This document shows positions 10,120 to 19,239 of a DNA stretch of 45,619 nucleotides, piece after piece. The position numbers were made by a program, and so were the translations under genes. The stretch comes from CAZJYI01 sp964550025 (GTDB lineage Bacteria; Verrucomicrobiota; Kiritimatiellia; UBA8416; CAYOBW01), in contig CAZJYI010000091.1 of NCBI GenBank assembly GCA_964550025.1, positions 1-45,619 on the forward strand, written 5' to 3'. The number at the start of each line of letters is the position of its first letter. The stretch's first letter is position 1. The notes beneath the pieces were generated by a model, which saw only the letters and a list, made by a program, of their open reading frames with translations, was not told where the DNA came from and did no database searches.

Positions 10120-10728
10120 GTGAAGGTCATCGTTGGTCTCGGAAACCCGGGCAAACGGTACGCCAATACACCGCACAACGTCGGGTTCGACGTTGCCGAC
10201 GAGCTGGCGGACCGCGTGCAAGCCGGGTTCCGGCGGGGCTTGCGGTTCAAGGCACGGATTGCCCAGGGCACGCACGAGCGCGAGACCCTGCTACTGGTCA
10301 AGCCGCAGACCTACATGAACAACAGCGGTGAGGCCGTAGGGGCGATTGTCCGATACCGGAAGCTGGACGTCTCAGACACGGTTGTCATTGTAGACGACGC
10401 GGACCTGGCCTTCGGGCGGTTGCGAATCCGCCCCGGCGGCAGCAGCGGCGGGCATCGCGGGTTGCAGTCGATCATCCGGCACCTGGGCAGCGACGCCTTC
10501 GCGCGTGTTCGCGTGGGTATCGGACGGCGCAAGGCGGGCGAGCACCTGATCGCACACGTGCTGAGCCCGTTTGGGGAACGGGAACGGGAACAGGTCGCGC
10601 GGATTGTCAGTCGCGCAGCGGATGCGGTGATGCGGCTACTGGAGGCCGGAGTGGATGCGGCCATGAACGATTTCAACGGGCCGCCGCCCGACATTGGGAA
10701 CGGCGACACAAGAGGAGAGAACCATTGA
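10120..10728 (+). CDS. pth: Peptidyl-tRNA hydrolase
   Basis: Releases peptidyl groups from prematurely dropped peptidyl-tRNA. GLGNPGKRYANTPHNVGF contains the catalytic His (residue 20 region) and the conserved Asn; KPQTYMNNSG and DDADLAFG (catalytic-site Asp) follow, with GGSSGGHRGLQSI in the centre. The start is GTG at 10120, directly giving the MKVIVGLGNPG start of the family. The 202-residue length is normal. Its TGA overlaps the TTG start of rpsF. Confidence 0.94.
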   Translation: MKVIVGLGNPGKRYANTPHNVGFDVADELADRVQAGFRRGLRFKARIAQGTHERETLLLVKPQTYMNNSGEAVGAIVRYRKLDVSDTVVIVDDADLAFGRLRIRPGGSSGGHRGLQSIIRHLGSDAFARVRVGIGRRKAGEHLIAHVLSPFGEREREQVARIVSRAADAVMRLLEAGVDAAMNDFNGPPPDIGNGDTRGENH

Positions 10729-11207
10729 GAACATATGATGCTACATTCATTTTTCTGACCTCGATGACCGAGGATGCCATCGAAAAGACGCTTGCACGCA
10801 TTGGGGACGAAGTCAGCCGCTTCGACGGAACGGTGGTAAGCACGGAAGCGCAGGGCCGCCGGTCGTTTGCCCGTCCGATGAGAAAGCAGGAAGCGGGCTT
10901 CTACTACAAGGTCGTGCTTAGCCTGCCGCCGGAGAGCGTGGACCCGTTGCTGGGTCGCTTCAAGCTCATTGACGACATTTTCCGCGTCCAGATCGTGCTC
11001 GGCAAGGCGCCGGAAGCGGCGGAAGAAGAAGCCCCGGTGGAAGAAGCGCCCGCGGCTGTCCCCGCGACCGAAGCCCCGGCACCCGAACCCGCCGCGCCGA
11101 CGCTCGCGACCAAGGAGGTCGCCCCGGCGGCGCCCGAAGCACCCGCGCCGGCAGAGTCCGCCGCCCCCGTCAGCACACCGCAGGAAGAGAGCGATGGCCA
11201 GCTATAA
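10725..11207 (+). CDS. rpsF: 30S ribosomal protein S6 with a long Ala/Pro/Glu tail
   Basis: Small-subunit protein that binds 16S rRNA together with S18, encoded just downstream. The S6 fold covers residues 1-95 (RTYDATFIFL, RRSFARPMRKQEAGFYY). Residues 96-160 are a low-complexity extension made of Glu, Ala and Pro, much longer than in most S6. The start is TTG at 10725: AGAGGAGAG lies 5-7 bases upstream, the next ATG would cut into the first strand, and TTGA overlaps the pth stop. It overlaps ssb by 14 nt. Confidence 0.92.
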   Translation: MRTYDATFIFLTSMTEDAIEKTLARIGDEVSRFDGTVVSTEAQGRRSFARPMRKQEAGFYYKVVLSLPPESVDPLLGRFKLIDDIFRVQIVLGKAPEAAEEEAPVEEAPAAVPATEAPAPEPAAPTLATKEVAPAAPEAPAPAESAAPVSTPQEESDGQL

Positions 11208-11748
11208 TCGTGTCATTCTCATGGGGAACCTGACCAAGGATCCCGAGGTCCGCTACACACCGTCCGGAACGGCCGTGTGCGACCTGCGCATGGCGACCAA
11301 TCGTCGGTTCCGCGGCGCTGACGGACAGGACCGTGAAGAGACCTGTTTCGTGAACGTCACGGTGTGGGGACGCCAGGCGGAGAACACGGGGAAGTATCTT
11401 GGGAGAGGCTCGTCGGCCCTGGTCGAGGGGCGACTGAAGTACGACGAGTGGGAGCGGGACGGGCAGAAGCACAACCGTCTCAGCGTCGTTGCCGAACGCA
11501 TTCAGTTTCTGGGCAGCCCGCGCAATCAGGAGTTGCGCGACACGCCGCCCGACCCGCAGGCCGCTCCGCGGCAGGCCGCCCCCCCTGCCCCGCAACCCGC
11601 GGCACCGCAACCGCCTATGCCGCAGACGCCGGTGTCGCAACCGCCCGCGTCGGGCGGACAGCCTGCGCCTGCACCGCCCCCGGTGCAGGACGCGGCGCCG
11701 CCGGCCGATTTTAACGATACAGCCGATGACGATAACCTCCCCTTCTAG
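11194..11748 (+). CDS. ssb: Single-stranded DNA-binding protein
   Basis: OB-fold protein that coats single-stranded DNA in replication, recombination and repair. The OB domain occupies about residues 1-110 (NRVILMGNLTKDPEVRYTPSG, VTVWGRQAE). It is followed by a Pro/Ala/Gln-rich linker and the acidic tip DDDNLPF that recruits partner proteins. ATG 11194 is preceded by GGAAGAG and lies inside the 3' end of rpsF. Position between rpsF and rpsR is the classical arrangement. Confidence 0.96.
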   Translation: MASYNRVILMGNLTKDPEVRYTPSGTAVCDLRMATNRRFRGADGQDREETCFVNVTVWGRQAENTGKYLGRGSSALVEGRLKYDEWERDGQKHNRLSVVAERIQFLGSPRNQELRDTPPDPQAAPRQAAPPAPQPAAPQPPMPQTPVSQPPASGGQPAPAPPPVQDAAPPADFNDTADDDNLPF

Positions 11749-11768
11749 CGAGGGAACCTGGAGAGCAT

Positions 11769-12017
11769 ATGCCAAGCAGAAGAACAGCAGGTAGGAAACC
11801 GAAACGCCGGCGGCGGCGCGAGGACGCGGGTCCGAAGCGCTCGCGTTACCTGGACGGTGTGAAGGACATTGACCCGACGAACTACGACTTCCTGCGGAAG
11901 TTCATGACGGATCACGGGAAGATCATCCCCGCACGCCTGACCGGTGCAACGGCCAAGCAACAGCGCCAGATCAAGAGCGCTATCCGTCGAGCCCGCAACA
12001 TCGGTCTGCTTCCGTAG
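11769..12017 (+). CDS. rpsR: 30S ribosomal protein S18
   Basis: The 82-residue protein has a basic N-terminus (KPKRRRRRED) and the S18 core DPTNYDFLRKFMTDHGKIIPARLTG... ending RRARNIGLLP. It partners S6 on the platform of the small subunit. GGAG stands five bases before the ATG. A GC-rich hairpin follows seven bases after the stop. Confidence 0.95.
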   Translation: MPSRRTAGRKPKRRRRREDAGPKRSRYLDGVKDIDPTNYDFLRKFMTDHGKIIPARLTGATAKQQRQIKSAIRRARNIGLLP

Positions 12018-12023
12018 CGCACG

Positions 12024-12040
12024 ACCGGGCGCAGCCCGGT
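12024..12040. repeat. Hairpin after rpsR
   Basis: ACCGGGC and GCCCGGT form a perfect 7-bp stem around a GCA loop. No T-run follows, so it is a REP-like or stabilising hairpin rather than a clear terminator. It lies in the 163-nt rpsR-rplI gap; the rest of that gap shows nothing recognisable except the ribosome binding site of rplI. Confidence 0.45.
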
Positions 12041-12180
12041 GTGACGGAATCGGGAGCGGGTGCGTGCAGGCGGGTTCGCAGACAGCATGGGCGTAACGGC
12101 CGCGCCGAAACGCACGAATGTGTTCGGCATGGCGCGGCGATTCATGCCTTTAGCAGAGCAGAACAGAAAAGGATTTAATG

Positions 12181-12630
12181 ATGGCAACAGAAGTTCTCTT
12201 GATGGCGAACGTCACCGACCTGGGATCGGAAGGCGATGTCGTGACCGTGGCAGACGGCTACGCGCGCAATTACCTCATTCCCAAGGACCTTGCGGCTCCC
12301 GTCACGGAAGCCACACGGCGGCGCCTTGGAAAGATCCGCGAGCAGCGTGAGGCGACACGCAAAGCCGAGTTGGCCGACGCGCGGACCATGGCCGCCCAGT
12401 TCGCGAATGCATCCGTGACAATCCCCGTGAAGACGGGTGAGGAAGGCAAGATGTACGGCTCGGTAACAACGAGCGACATCGCCGAGGCGCTCAAGTCCCA
12501 GGGGATCGACGTTGACCGGCACTCGCTCGTTCTTGAACATGGCATCAAGGAACTGGGAGTCTTCAACGTGCCGGTCAAGCTCCACACAGACGTTGAGGCG
12601 ACCGTCAAAGTGTGGGTCGTCGAGGAATAG
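12181..12630 (+). CDS. rplI: 50S ribosomal protein L9
   Basis: The N-terminal RNA-binding domain (EVLLMANVTDLGSEGDVVTVADGYARNYLIP) is joined by a long helix rich in Arg, Glu and Ala to the C-terminal domain (MYGSVTTSDIAEALKSQGIDVDR). The length of 149 residues is standard. Two ATG codons stand in tandem at 12178 and 12181; AAAAGGA is better spaced from the second. It ends six bases before dnaB. Confidence 0.95.
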   Translation: MATEVLLMANVTDLGSEGDVVTVADGYARNYLIPKDLAAPVTEATRRRLGKIREQREATRKAELADARTMAAQFANASVTIPVKTGEEGKMYGSVTTSDIAEALKSQGIDVDRHSLVLEHGIKELGVFNVPVKLHTDVEATVKVWVVEE

Positions 12631-12636
12631 GCAGAC

Positions 12637-14085
12637 ATGCCCAAGGAATCCGTTTCTACGCCGCCGGTGACCGGGTCGGACCGAGCCCCACCGCATAGCG
12701 ACGAAGCGGAAAAGGGCGTGCTGGGATCGGTATTGCTGGATGCCGGCCGGGTGATGGACCTGTGCGTCGAAGGCCAGCTACTGACCGAGTCCTTTTACGT
12801 TCCCGCCCACGGCGTTATCTACGAGGCCTTCGGCAAGCTCAATGCCGCCGGCAGCGCCATCGATCCGCTGACGGTTGCCGAGCATCTCCGGCAGACGGGG
12901 CAGCTCGAGAAGGCCGGCGGCGCGATCTACCTCGATCGCCTGATCGACTCCACGCCCACCGCAGCCCATGCCGAGTACTACATCGACATCGTGCGGCAAA
13001 AACACCTGTTGCGCTCGGTCATTGCCTGTGCCCGCGAGTCGGAAAGCTGGTGCTACAATACCGACGAGTCCGCCGACAGCATCCTGAGCCGCGCCGAACA
13101 GACGTTCCTCGATATCACGGAACGCCAACACGGCACGATGAAGCCCTGGCGCGAGACGGTCAAGGGCACGATGGAGCACATCGAGGCCGTGTTCCAGGAG
13201 CAGGGCCCCGGCGCCATCCGCGGGATTTCCACGGGGCTGCTTGACCTGGACAAGAAGTTGCAGGGGCTGAAGCCGGGCGAGATGATCGTCCTCGCCGCCC
13301 GGCCGTCCATGGGCAAGACCTCGCTGGCCATGAACATCGCCGAGAACGTGGCGCTCGGCAACAACAAGCAACACACGGCGTACCCGGTGGGCGTCTTCAG
13401 CCTCGAGATGTCGGCGGAGTCCCTGGTCATGCGCATGCTCTGTTCGCTGGCGAAGATCTCGTCGTTCAAGCTGACGCAGGGGATCTACACCGGCGAACGC
13501 GAAATCCACGGCAAGCTGACCCACGCGGCCTCTCGCCTGATGAACGCTCCCATCGTGCTGGACGACACGGGAGGCCTGGACGTGATGGAGCTTCGCGCCC
13601 GCGCGCGGCGCATGAAGAAGAAGCACGACATCCGCCTGATTATGGTCGACTACCTGCAACTCCTGCACTGCCGCGAATATGCGCGCCAGGGGCGGCAAAT
13701 CGAGACATCGCAGATATCTTCTCACCTGAAATCGATGGCCAAGGAGCTCAAGCTCCCCGTCCTCGTCCTGAGCCAGCTCAGCCGCGCGCCCGAACAACGC
13801 GACAAGCGCGGCAGGCCCAAGTTGTCGGACCTGCGCGATTCGGGCGCCATCGAGCAGGATGCCGACGTCGTCTGCATGCTGCGCCGCCCCTGTCGCTACG
13901 AGGACGACCCGGAGCATGAGATCAAGGACCTGGCCTACGTGGATGTGGCGAAGCAGCGCAACGGACCGACCGGCGAGGTCGAACTGACGTTTATCGAGGA
14001 GTTCATGCAGTTCAAGAACCGCTTGCATGGGGTGGATGATGAGATTAGCCGTTCCGAACCGGATACCGAAGACGAAGAAGAATAG
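12637..14085 (+). CDS. dnaB: Replicative DNA helicase
   Basis: Hexameric 5'-3' helicase of the replisome. The N-terminal DnaB domain (about 20-125) begins HSDEAEKGVLGSVLLD; the RecA-like motor carries Walker A ARPSMGKTS (221-229), Walker B in IRLIMVDYLQLL, and DLRDSGAIEQDAD. It ends in an acidic tail. Length 482 is slightly above typical, due to a Pro/Ser N-terminal tag and the tail. No intein is present at the Walker A site, a common insertion point. It closes the rpsF-ssb-rpsR-rplI-dnaB block. Confidence 0.96.
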   Translation: MPKESVSTPPVTGSDRAPPHSDEAEKGVLGSVLLDAGRVMDLCVEGQLLTESFYVPAHGVIYEAFGKLNAAGSAIDPLTVAEHLRQTGQLEKAGGAIYLDRLIDSTPTAAHAEYYIDIVRQKHLLRSVIACARESESWCYNTDESADSILSRAEQTFLDITERQHGTMKPWRETVKGTMEHIEAVFQEQGPGAIRGISTGLLDLDKKLQGLKPGEMIVLAARPSMGKTSLAMNIAENVALGNNKQHTAYPVGVFSLEMSAESLVMRMLCSLAKISSFKLTQGIYTGEREIHGKLTHAASRLMNAPIVLDDTGGLDVMELRARARRMKKKHDIRLIMVDYLQLLHCREYARQGRQIETSQISSHLKSMAKELKLPVLVLSQLSRAPEQRDKRGRPKLSDLRDSGAIEQDADVVCMLRRPCRYEDDPEHEIKDLAYVDVAKQRNGPTGEVELTFIEEFMQFKNRLHGVDDEISRSEPDTEDEEE

Positions 14086-14101
14086 CCGCGCGCCCGCGAC
14101 G

Positions 14102-16465
14102 ATGCGGGCGAGATTGCCGGGAGTTCGCGTGCGCGACTTTGCGCGCTGCGGGGCTTTCGTGCTGGGCGCGCTCTTGCTGGCGTGCGACGTGTGGGCTGCC
14201 GTCGAGGCGCCCGTCATCAAGGACATCGAGATCCGCAACCTGGGGTCCGGCAAGATTGACGAAGGCTTGATCCTGACACACACATCGCAACGTGTCGGTC
14301 AGCCGTTTGACAACAGGGCCATTTCGCGCGACATGAAGTCGCTGCTCGGGCTGGGGCGCTTTTCCCACGTGAACATCTCGGCCGAGCCGCTTGAGGGCGG
14401 CATCCGGCTGGTGTACTCGCTGCGCAAGCGCCTGCGGCTCAGGGAACCGCTGCGGGTCGTGGGTGTGGATTACCTTTCGGAGTCGAAGGTACGCAAGTTG
14501 CTCGATCTGGAGATCGACGACCCGGTGGACGACCAGGTGCTCGGCGTGCGCTCGCAGGCCGTGTTGGAAAAATACCGGGACAGCTATTTTCCCGAGGCCG
14601 CCCTGTCCTGGAGTATCAGCGAAGAAGGCTGCCCCGACGGCTACGCGCGCGTCACAATCGTGGTTGAGGAGAATCGGCGCGCCAGCGTGGCCGGCATGAT
14701 CTTCGTGGGCAACGACAGCGTTCCCGACGGGGTGTTCGTCAAGGCCATGCGGAAACGGGCATGGTACAATCCCATGCGCTGGTTCGGGCGGCGCGCCTAC
14801 GACAAGACCGAGTTGGAAGCGGGAATGCTGGCCGTGCGCGACATCTATCTCCAGCGGGGATACCTGGACGTCAGTGTCGAAATGGCGGAACCCGATGTCG
14901 ATGCCAAGGGGAACCTGATTGTCACCATCGTCATCAAAGAGGGCAGGCGCTATCGTTTCGGCCACGTGTCGTTACACGGTGTGACGCTCTTCCCGCGCGG
15001 CGAGCTGTTCCGCCTCATCACCGCTCGCAAGGGGCAGATAGCCTCGTCACTGATCATCGCCGATTCGGTCAGGGCGCTGCGCGACTTCTACGGCAGCCGC
15101 GGCTACATCCAGACGCGCGTTCGCGTCGGTCGCGACGCGGATCCCGCCACGGGAGTGGTCGATGTGCGTTTTGACCTGGTGGAAGGCAAGCTCACGAAGA
15201 TCCGCAACATCCACATCCGCGGCAATACGACGACGCGCGACAAAGTCATTCGCCGCGAGTTGCGTGTCTACCCGGGCGACATCTACAATGAGGTCAGCGT
15301 CCGCCAGAGCGAAGGCGTGATCAAGAACCTGGGCTATTTCGGGGAAGTCAGGAGCCATCCGGAACCGACCGACAAGGACGACGAAAAGAACCTCGTGCTG
15401 GAGGTCGAAGAAAAGCGCACCGGCACGTTCCTGGTTGGCGCCGGTTTCTCGAGCATCGACAGGCTGCTCGGGTTCGTGGAGATCTCGCAGGGCAATTTCG
15501 ACATCTCGGGCTGGCCCTTCACAGGCGCGGGACAGAAGCTGAAGCTGCGGGCGCAGGCCGGATCCACACGCAAGAACTACGAGTTGTCGTTCTACGAACC
15601 GTGGTTCATGGACCGCAGGCTGGGCATGGGGATCGACCTGTACCGCACCGAGTACGATTACGACGAGTTTGACATCGAGCGCACGGGCGCCGCGCTTCGC
15701 TTCAGCAAGGCGCTGCCCGGCCCCAACCGGGTGAGCCTGAAATACCTGATCGAGGAGTACGTGTTGGACGACTACGGCGACACCGACACGTACGTGGACA
15801 TCGTCACGGGCGAAGAAGTGCTGTTCGAGCGCGAGGACGACATCAAGAGTCAGTTGCGCCTCACCTTCACGCACGACACGCGCAACCATCCTTTCGTTCC
15901 GACGGCTGGGCGGCGCGCGAGCATCTTTGCGAAGATGTCGGGAGGACCGCTCGGGTTCGACACCGATGTCTTCGGACTCGGAATTCGCGCCAAGCAGTAC
16001 GTGCCGCTGTGGTACGGTCACGTTATCAGCATCTTCGGCCGCTACGAGACCATTGACGGATACGGCGACACGGGGGACGATATCCCCATTGCGGAACGCC
16101 TCTTCGTCGGCGGACCCCGCACGATTCGAGGGTACGACCTCCGCGACGTAGGTCCCAAGGCGAGACCGGAGCCCGACGACGGATCCCATCGCCCCTACGG
16201 CGGCAACAGCCTGGGTATGGCCAGCCTCGAGTATACCGTGCCGATTGTCGACGGTGTGCGCTTCGCCGGCTTCTTCGACATCGGGAACGTCTGGCACGAC
16301 TCCTACGATTTGGACCTGGGCAACCTTGCCTCCAGCGCCGGTGTTGGTATACGGTTGGACCTTCCGGGATTTCCCATCCGCATCGATCGCGCCTGGACGA
16401 TCGACAAGGACAACGAAATGACGGACGAAGAGAACTGGGTGTTCTGGATCGGCTACGATCAGTAG
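14102..16465 (+). CDS. bamA: Outer membrane protein assembly factor BamA
   Basis: Central Omp85 subunit that folds beta-barrel proteins into the outer membrane. ATG 14102 gives a signal peptide (RRLPG-type basic start, hydrophobic GAFVLGALLLAC, cleavage near VWAA). Five POTRA domains follow (about 35-430), then the barrel, with the lid-loop motif VGGPRTIRGYD. The protein is 787 residues. The last strand ends WVFWIGYDQ, lacking the usual terminal aromatic residue. The frame is open upstream into dnaB, but starting there would bury the signal peptide. It is followed by skp and lpxD, the standard envelope cluster. Confidence 0.93.
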   Translation: MRARLPGVRVRDFARCGAFVLGALLLACDVWAAVEAPVIKDIEIRNLGSGKIDEGLILTHTSQRVGQPFDNRAISRDMKSLLGLGRFSHVNISAEPLEGGIRLVYSLRKRLRLREPLRVVGVDYLSESKVRKLLDLEIDDPVDDQVLGVRSQAVLEKYRDSYFPEAALSWSISEEGCPDGYARVTIVVEENRRASVAGMIFVGNDSVPDGVFVKAMRKRAWYNPMRWFGRRAYDKTELEAGMLAVRDIYLQRGYLDVSVEMAEPDVDAKGNLIVTIVIKEGRRYRFGHVSLHGVTLFPRGELFRLITARKGQIASSLIIADSVRALRDFYGSRGYIQTRVRVGRDADPATGVVDVRFDLVEGKLTKIRNIHIRGNTTTRDKVIRRELRVYPGDIYNEVSVRQSEGVIKNLGYFGEVRSHPEPTDKDDEKNLVLEVEEKRTGTFLVGAGFSSIDRLLGFVEISQGNFDISGWPFTGAGQKLKLRAQAGSTRKNYELSFYEPWFMDRRLGMGIDLYRTEYDYDEFDIERTGAALRFSKALPGPNRVSLKYLIEEYVLDDYGDTDTYVDIVTGEEVLFEREDDIKSQLRLTFTHDTRNHPFVPTAGRRASIFAKMSGGPLGFDTDVFGLGIRAKQYVPLWYGHVISIFGRYETIDGYGDTGDDIPIAERLFVGGPRTIRGYDLRDVGPKARPEPDDGSHRPYGGNSLGMASLEYTVPIVDGVRFAGFFDIGNVWHDSYDLDLGNLASSAGVGIRLDLPGFPIRIDRAWTIDKDNEMTDEENWVFWIGYDQ

Positions 16466-16539
16466 TGCGTCACACCGGCGCAGCGATTCCGAACCGGACC
16501 GACTCTGCAAACATCAATACGAACGAAAGGGGTCTATCA

Positions 16540-17118
16540 ATGAAACAGCGTACCTGCCTGTTGACGGCATGCCTCGCGTGCGTGGTCGCCGCCGGCATGG
16601 TGACCGCCGCCTCCCAGAAGATCGCGGTTGTGGACTTGGAAGAAGTCATGAAGCACTTCGGGGAGTTCAAGGAGGCCGAGGACCTTCTGAAGAAGCAGCT
16701 CGCGGAGTTTGAACTCGAGCAGGATGAGTTGCTCGACGTGCGCGACGAGCTCAAGGAGGAGTTCGAGTCCGCCCGCGAAGAGGCGAGCAACAAAGCCCTG
16801 AGCGATTCGGCCCGCGAGAAACAGTTCGAAAAGGCCCGGGAGAAGGCCATTGCCCTCAAGGAGCACGAACGCCGCATCCGCAAGGTAACCGCGGAACGCC
16901 AGAAAGAGCTGGCCGATCGGGGTGTCCGCATGCGCAAGCGCATCGTGGACAAGCTGAGCAGCATTATCAAGGCCTATGCCGAGAAGAACGAAATCACGCT
17001 GATCATCGATTCGTCCGCACTCGGCATGACCGGCATCCCGTCCGTGATCTATAGCACGCCCGACCTGGACATCACGTCGGATATCCTGAAGATCACGAGC
17101 GACACGAAGCCGGAGTAA
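16540..17118 (+). CDS. skp: OmpH/Skp family periplasmic chaperone
   Basis: Holds unfolded outer-membrane proteins in the periplasm before BamA. A signal peptide (KQRTCLLTACLACVVAAGMVTAAS) is followed by IAVVDLEEVMKHFGEFKEAE, then a long charged alpha-helical hairpin (about 45-150) and a C-terminal body strand region. AAAGGGG stands eight bases before ATG 16540. Length 192 is typical. It lies directly after bamA. Confidence 0.9.
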   Translation: MKQRTCLLTACLACVVAAGMVTAASQKIAVVDLEEVMKHFGEFKEAEDLLKKQLAEFELEQDELLDVRDELKEEFESAREEASNKALSDSAREKQFEKAREKAIALKEHERRIRKVTAERQKELADRGVRMRKRIVDKLSSIIKAYAEKNEITLIIDSSALGMTGIPSVIYSTPDLDITSDILKITSDTKPE

Positions 17119-17168
17119 CGGCGGTCGTCGCGGGCGATACCGCACGGCCCCGGAAAATGGAGTCGGCT

Positions 17169-18236
17169 ATGCCAACGGTTGCCGAGATTGCAGACGCCCT
17201 TGAGGCGGTTCTCGAGGGCAGCGGCGACGCGGAGATCACCGGTCTCGCCGGCCTGGAAGACGCTTCGCACGGGGACATCTCTTTCCTGTCGAACCCGAAA
17301 TACGCTTCGCTGGTCGAGAGTACGCGGGCCTCGGCGGTGATTGTCAACGCCGACTGGCAGGGAACGGCACCATGCGCCCTGCTGCGCGTGAAGAGCGCCG
17401 ATGCGGCCTTCGCCCGGGCGGCGTCTTTGTTGGGGCCACCGCCGATTCCCGTCGTCCCCGGCGTTCATTCGACCGCCGTCGTGGCGGAGAGCGCACAGCT
17501 CGGTGACGGTGTTGCCATTGGCCCGTACTGCGTCGTCGAACCCGACACGCGTATCGGGAACGGGACCGTGCTCGTGGCTTTCTGCTACGTCGGGCAGGAG
17601 ACCGTGATCGGGGACGCGTGCAAGCTCTTCCCACACGTCAGCGTCCGGGACCGCTCACGGGTGGGCGATCGCGTGACGATTCACAACGGCGCCGTCATCG
17701 GGAGCGACGGATTCGGGTACGTGCGCGAGGGGGGCGAGTGGAAGAAGATCCCGCAGATCGGTATCGTGGAGATCGAGGACGATGTGGAGATTGGGGCCAA
17801 CGTGACGGTGGACCGTGCGCGTTTTGGCAAAACGGTGATCGGCAAGGGTACAAAGATCGACAACCTGTGCCAGATCGCTCACAACTGCCGCATCGGCGAG
17901 AACACGGCCATGGCGGCACAGGTCGGCATCTCGGGAAGCACGACGGTCGGGAACAGCGTCATGCTGGGCGGCCAGGCCGGCCTGTCCGGACACGTGAAGG
18001 TGGGGGACGGCGCGGTGGTCGGTGCGCAGGGCGGTGTCAGCAAGGACGTCCCGGCCGGCACGTTCGTGTCGGGCTATCCCGCCATGCCGCACCACAAGGC
18101 CGCGAAGATGCGCGCGCACGTGAAGCGCCTGCCCCAATTGAAGGCCAGGGTGCGCGAACTCGAACGGCGGATCAGCGAACTTGAGCAGGGACAGACCCGC
18201 GCACCGGGCGATGCCGGTTCCAGCCCTGCAACGTGA
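17169..18236 (+). CDS. lpxD: UDP-3-O-acylglucosamine N-acyltransferase
   Basis: Adds the N-linked acyl chain in lipid A synthesis. The N-terminal uridine-binding domain (to about residue 95) is followed by a left-handed beta helix of hexapeptide repeats; His238 in QIAHNC matches the catalytic His of the family, and ISGST follows. A C-terminal helix (KRLPQLKARVRELERRISELEQ) closes the trimer. ATG 17169 has GGAG six bases upstream; ATG 17157 is four codons earlier. The last residues are encoded by a copy of the dispersed GGGACAGACCC motif (18182-18199). Confidence 0.94.
   Translation: MPTVAEIADALEAVLEGSGDAEITGLAGLEDASHGDISFLSNPKYASLVESTRASAVIVNADWQGTAPCALLRVKSADAAFARAASLLGPPPIPVVPGVHSTAVVAESAQLGDGVAIGPYCVVEPDTRIGNGTVLVAFCYVGQETVIGDACKLFPHVSVRDRSRVGDRVTIHNGAVIGSDGFGYVREGGEWKKIPQIGIVEIEDDVEIGANVTVDRARFGKTVIGKGTKIDNLCQIAHNCRIGENTAMAAQVGISGSTTVGNSVMLGGQAGLSGHVKVGDGAVVGAQGGVSKDVPAGTFVSGYPAMPHHKAAKMRAHVKRLPQLKARVRELERRISELEQGQTRAPGDAGSSPAT
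18182..18199. repeat. TGAGCAGGGACAGACCCG dispersed motif
   Basis: An 18-mer at the 3' end of lpxD that is repeated exactly at 23927-23944 inside the MATE gene, on the opposite coding strand. It contains the shared core GGGACAGACCC. Confidence 0.6.
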
Positions 18237-18244
18237 GGTGACGA

Positions 18245-19216
18245 ATGAAGGTGCTAGTTACGGGCGGCGCCGGGTACATCGGCAGCGTGACGACGGAACT
18301 GCTACTTGACGCCGGACATGAAGTGACCGTTTTCGACAACCTGGAGCAGGGCCATCGCGAGGCAGTGGACGCCCGCGCCGCCTTTGTCGACGGAGACCTC
18401 CGGGATGCCGCCGCCATCGAGGCCGCAATGCAGCAGGTCGCGCCGGAGGCGGTAATGCACTTTGCGGCCTACGCATTGGTGCCTGAATCGATGGAGAAGC
18501 CGGAGATCTACTTCGGCAACAACGTGTCGGGCGGGATCAACCTCGCGAAGGCCATGCTGAGGACCGGAGTCGAGAAGATCGTCTTCTCTTCCACTTGCGC
18601 CACGTACGGTCAGCCGGACCGCGTACCCATCACCGAGGACGAATCGCAGAAGCCGCAGAATCCTTACGGGGCGTCCAAGCTGCAGTTCGAGCAGATCCTC
18701 GACTGGTACCGTCAACTCCACGGCATGCAGACGGTATTCCTGCGCTATTTTAACGCCTGCGGGGCCACCGACAAGTTCGGCGAAGACCACGACCCGGAGA
18801 CGCACCTCATCCCCATCGTGCTGCAGGTTGCACTTGGAAAACGAGAGAAGGTGCTCATTTTCGGCGACGATTACGAGACGCCGGACGGCACCTGCCTGCG
18901 CGACTACATCCACATCGTTGACCTGGCGCAGGCCCACATCCTTGCGTTGACATCGGAACATTCGGGCGCGTTCAACCTCGGCAATGGAACGGGGTACTCG
19001 GTCAAGGACGTTATTGAAACCGCCCGCGGGGTCACCGGGCACCCAATCCCCGCGGAGCTTGCGGGCCGTCGGCCCGGCGACCCGCCGCGCCTTGTTGCCG
19101 GCTCCGAAAAGGCCAGGAACGTGCTGGGGTGGAAACCCGAGTTCGACGGCCTCGAGACCATTGTCCGGAGCGCGTGGGATTGGCACCGAACGCACCCCGA
19201 CGGATACGGCGGTTGA
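18245..19216 (+). CDS. galE: UDP-glucose 4-epimerase
   Basis: Interconverts UDP-glucose and UDP-galactose (or the GlcNAc/GalNAc pair). The extended short-chain dehydrogenase fold has TGGAGYIGS (residues 6-14), SSTCATYGQP, catalytic YGASK, RYFNACGA and CLRDYIHIVDLA, all GalE signatures. The 323-residue length is normal. GAGGTG precedes the ATG; it follows lpxD by eight bases and so is probably co-transcribed. It could feed lipid A core or the polysaccharide locus downstream. Confidence 0.92.
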   Translation: MKVLVTGGAGYIGSVTTELLLDAGHEVTVFDNLEQGHREAVDARAAFVDGDLRDAAAIEAAMQQVAPEAVMHFAAYALVPESMEKPEIYFGNNVSGGINLAKAMLRTGVEKIVFSSTCATYGQPDRVPITEDESQKPQNPYGASKLQFEQILDWYRQLHGMQTVFLRYFNACGATDKFGEDHDPETHLIPIVLQVALGKREKVLIFGDDYETPDGTCLRDYIHIVDLAQAHILALTSEHSGAFNLGNGTGYSVKDVIETARGVTGHPIPAELAGRRPGDPPRLVAGSEKARNVLGWKPEFDGLETIVRSAWDWHRTHPDGYGG

Positions 19217-19239
19217 AAAAAACTGAAAAAAAAACCGGA

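Noticed and set aside
12778..14283. 501-codon minus-strand frame opposite dnaB
   Set aside because: Shadow of dnaB and the bamA start; the plus-strand helicase motifs are decisive.
19213..19239. A7/A9 tract as a programmed frameshift between galE and pncC
   Set aside because: galE is complete with a normal end, and pncC has its own start, so no frameshift is needed.
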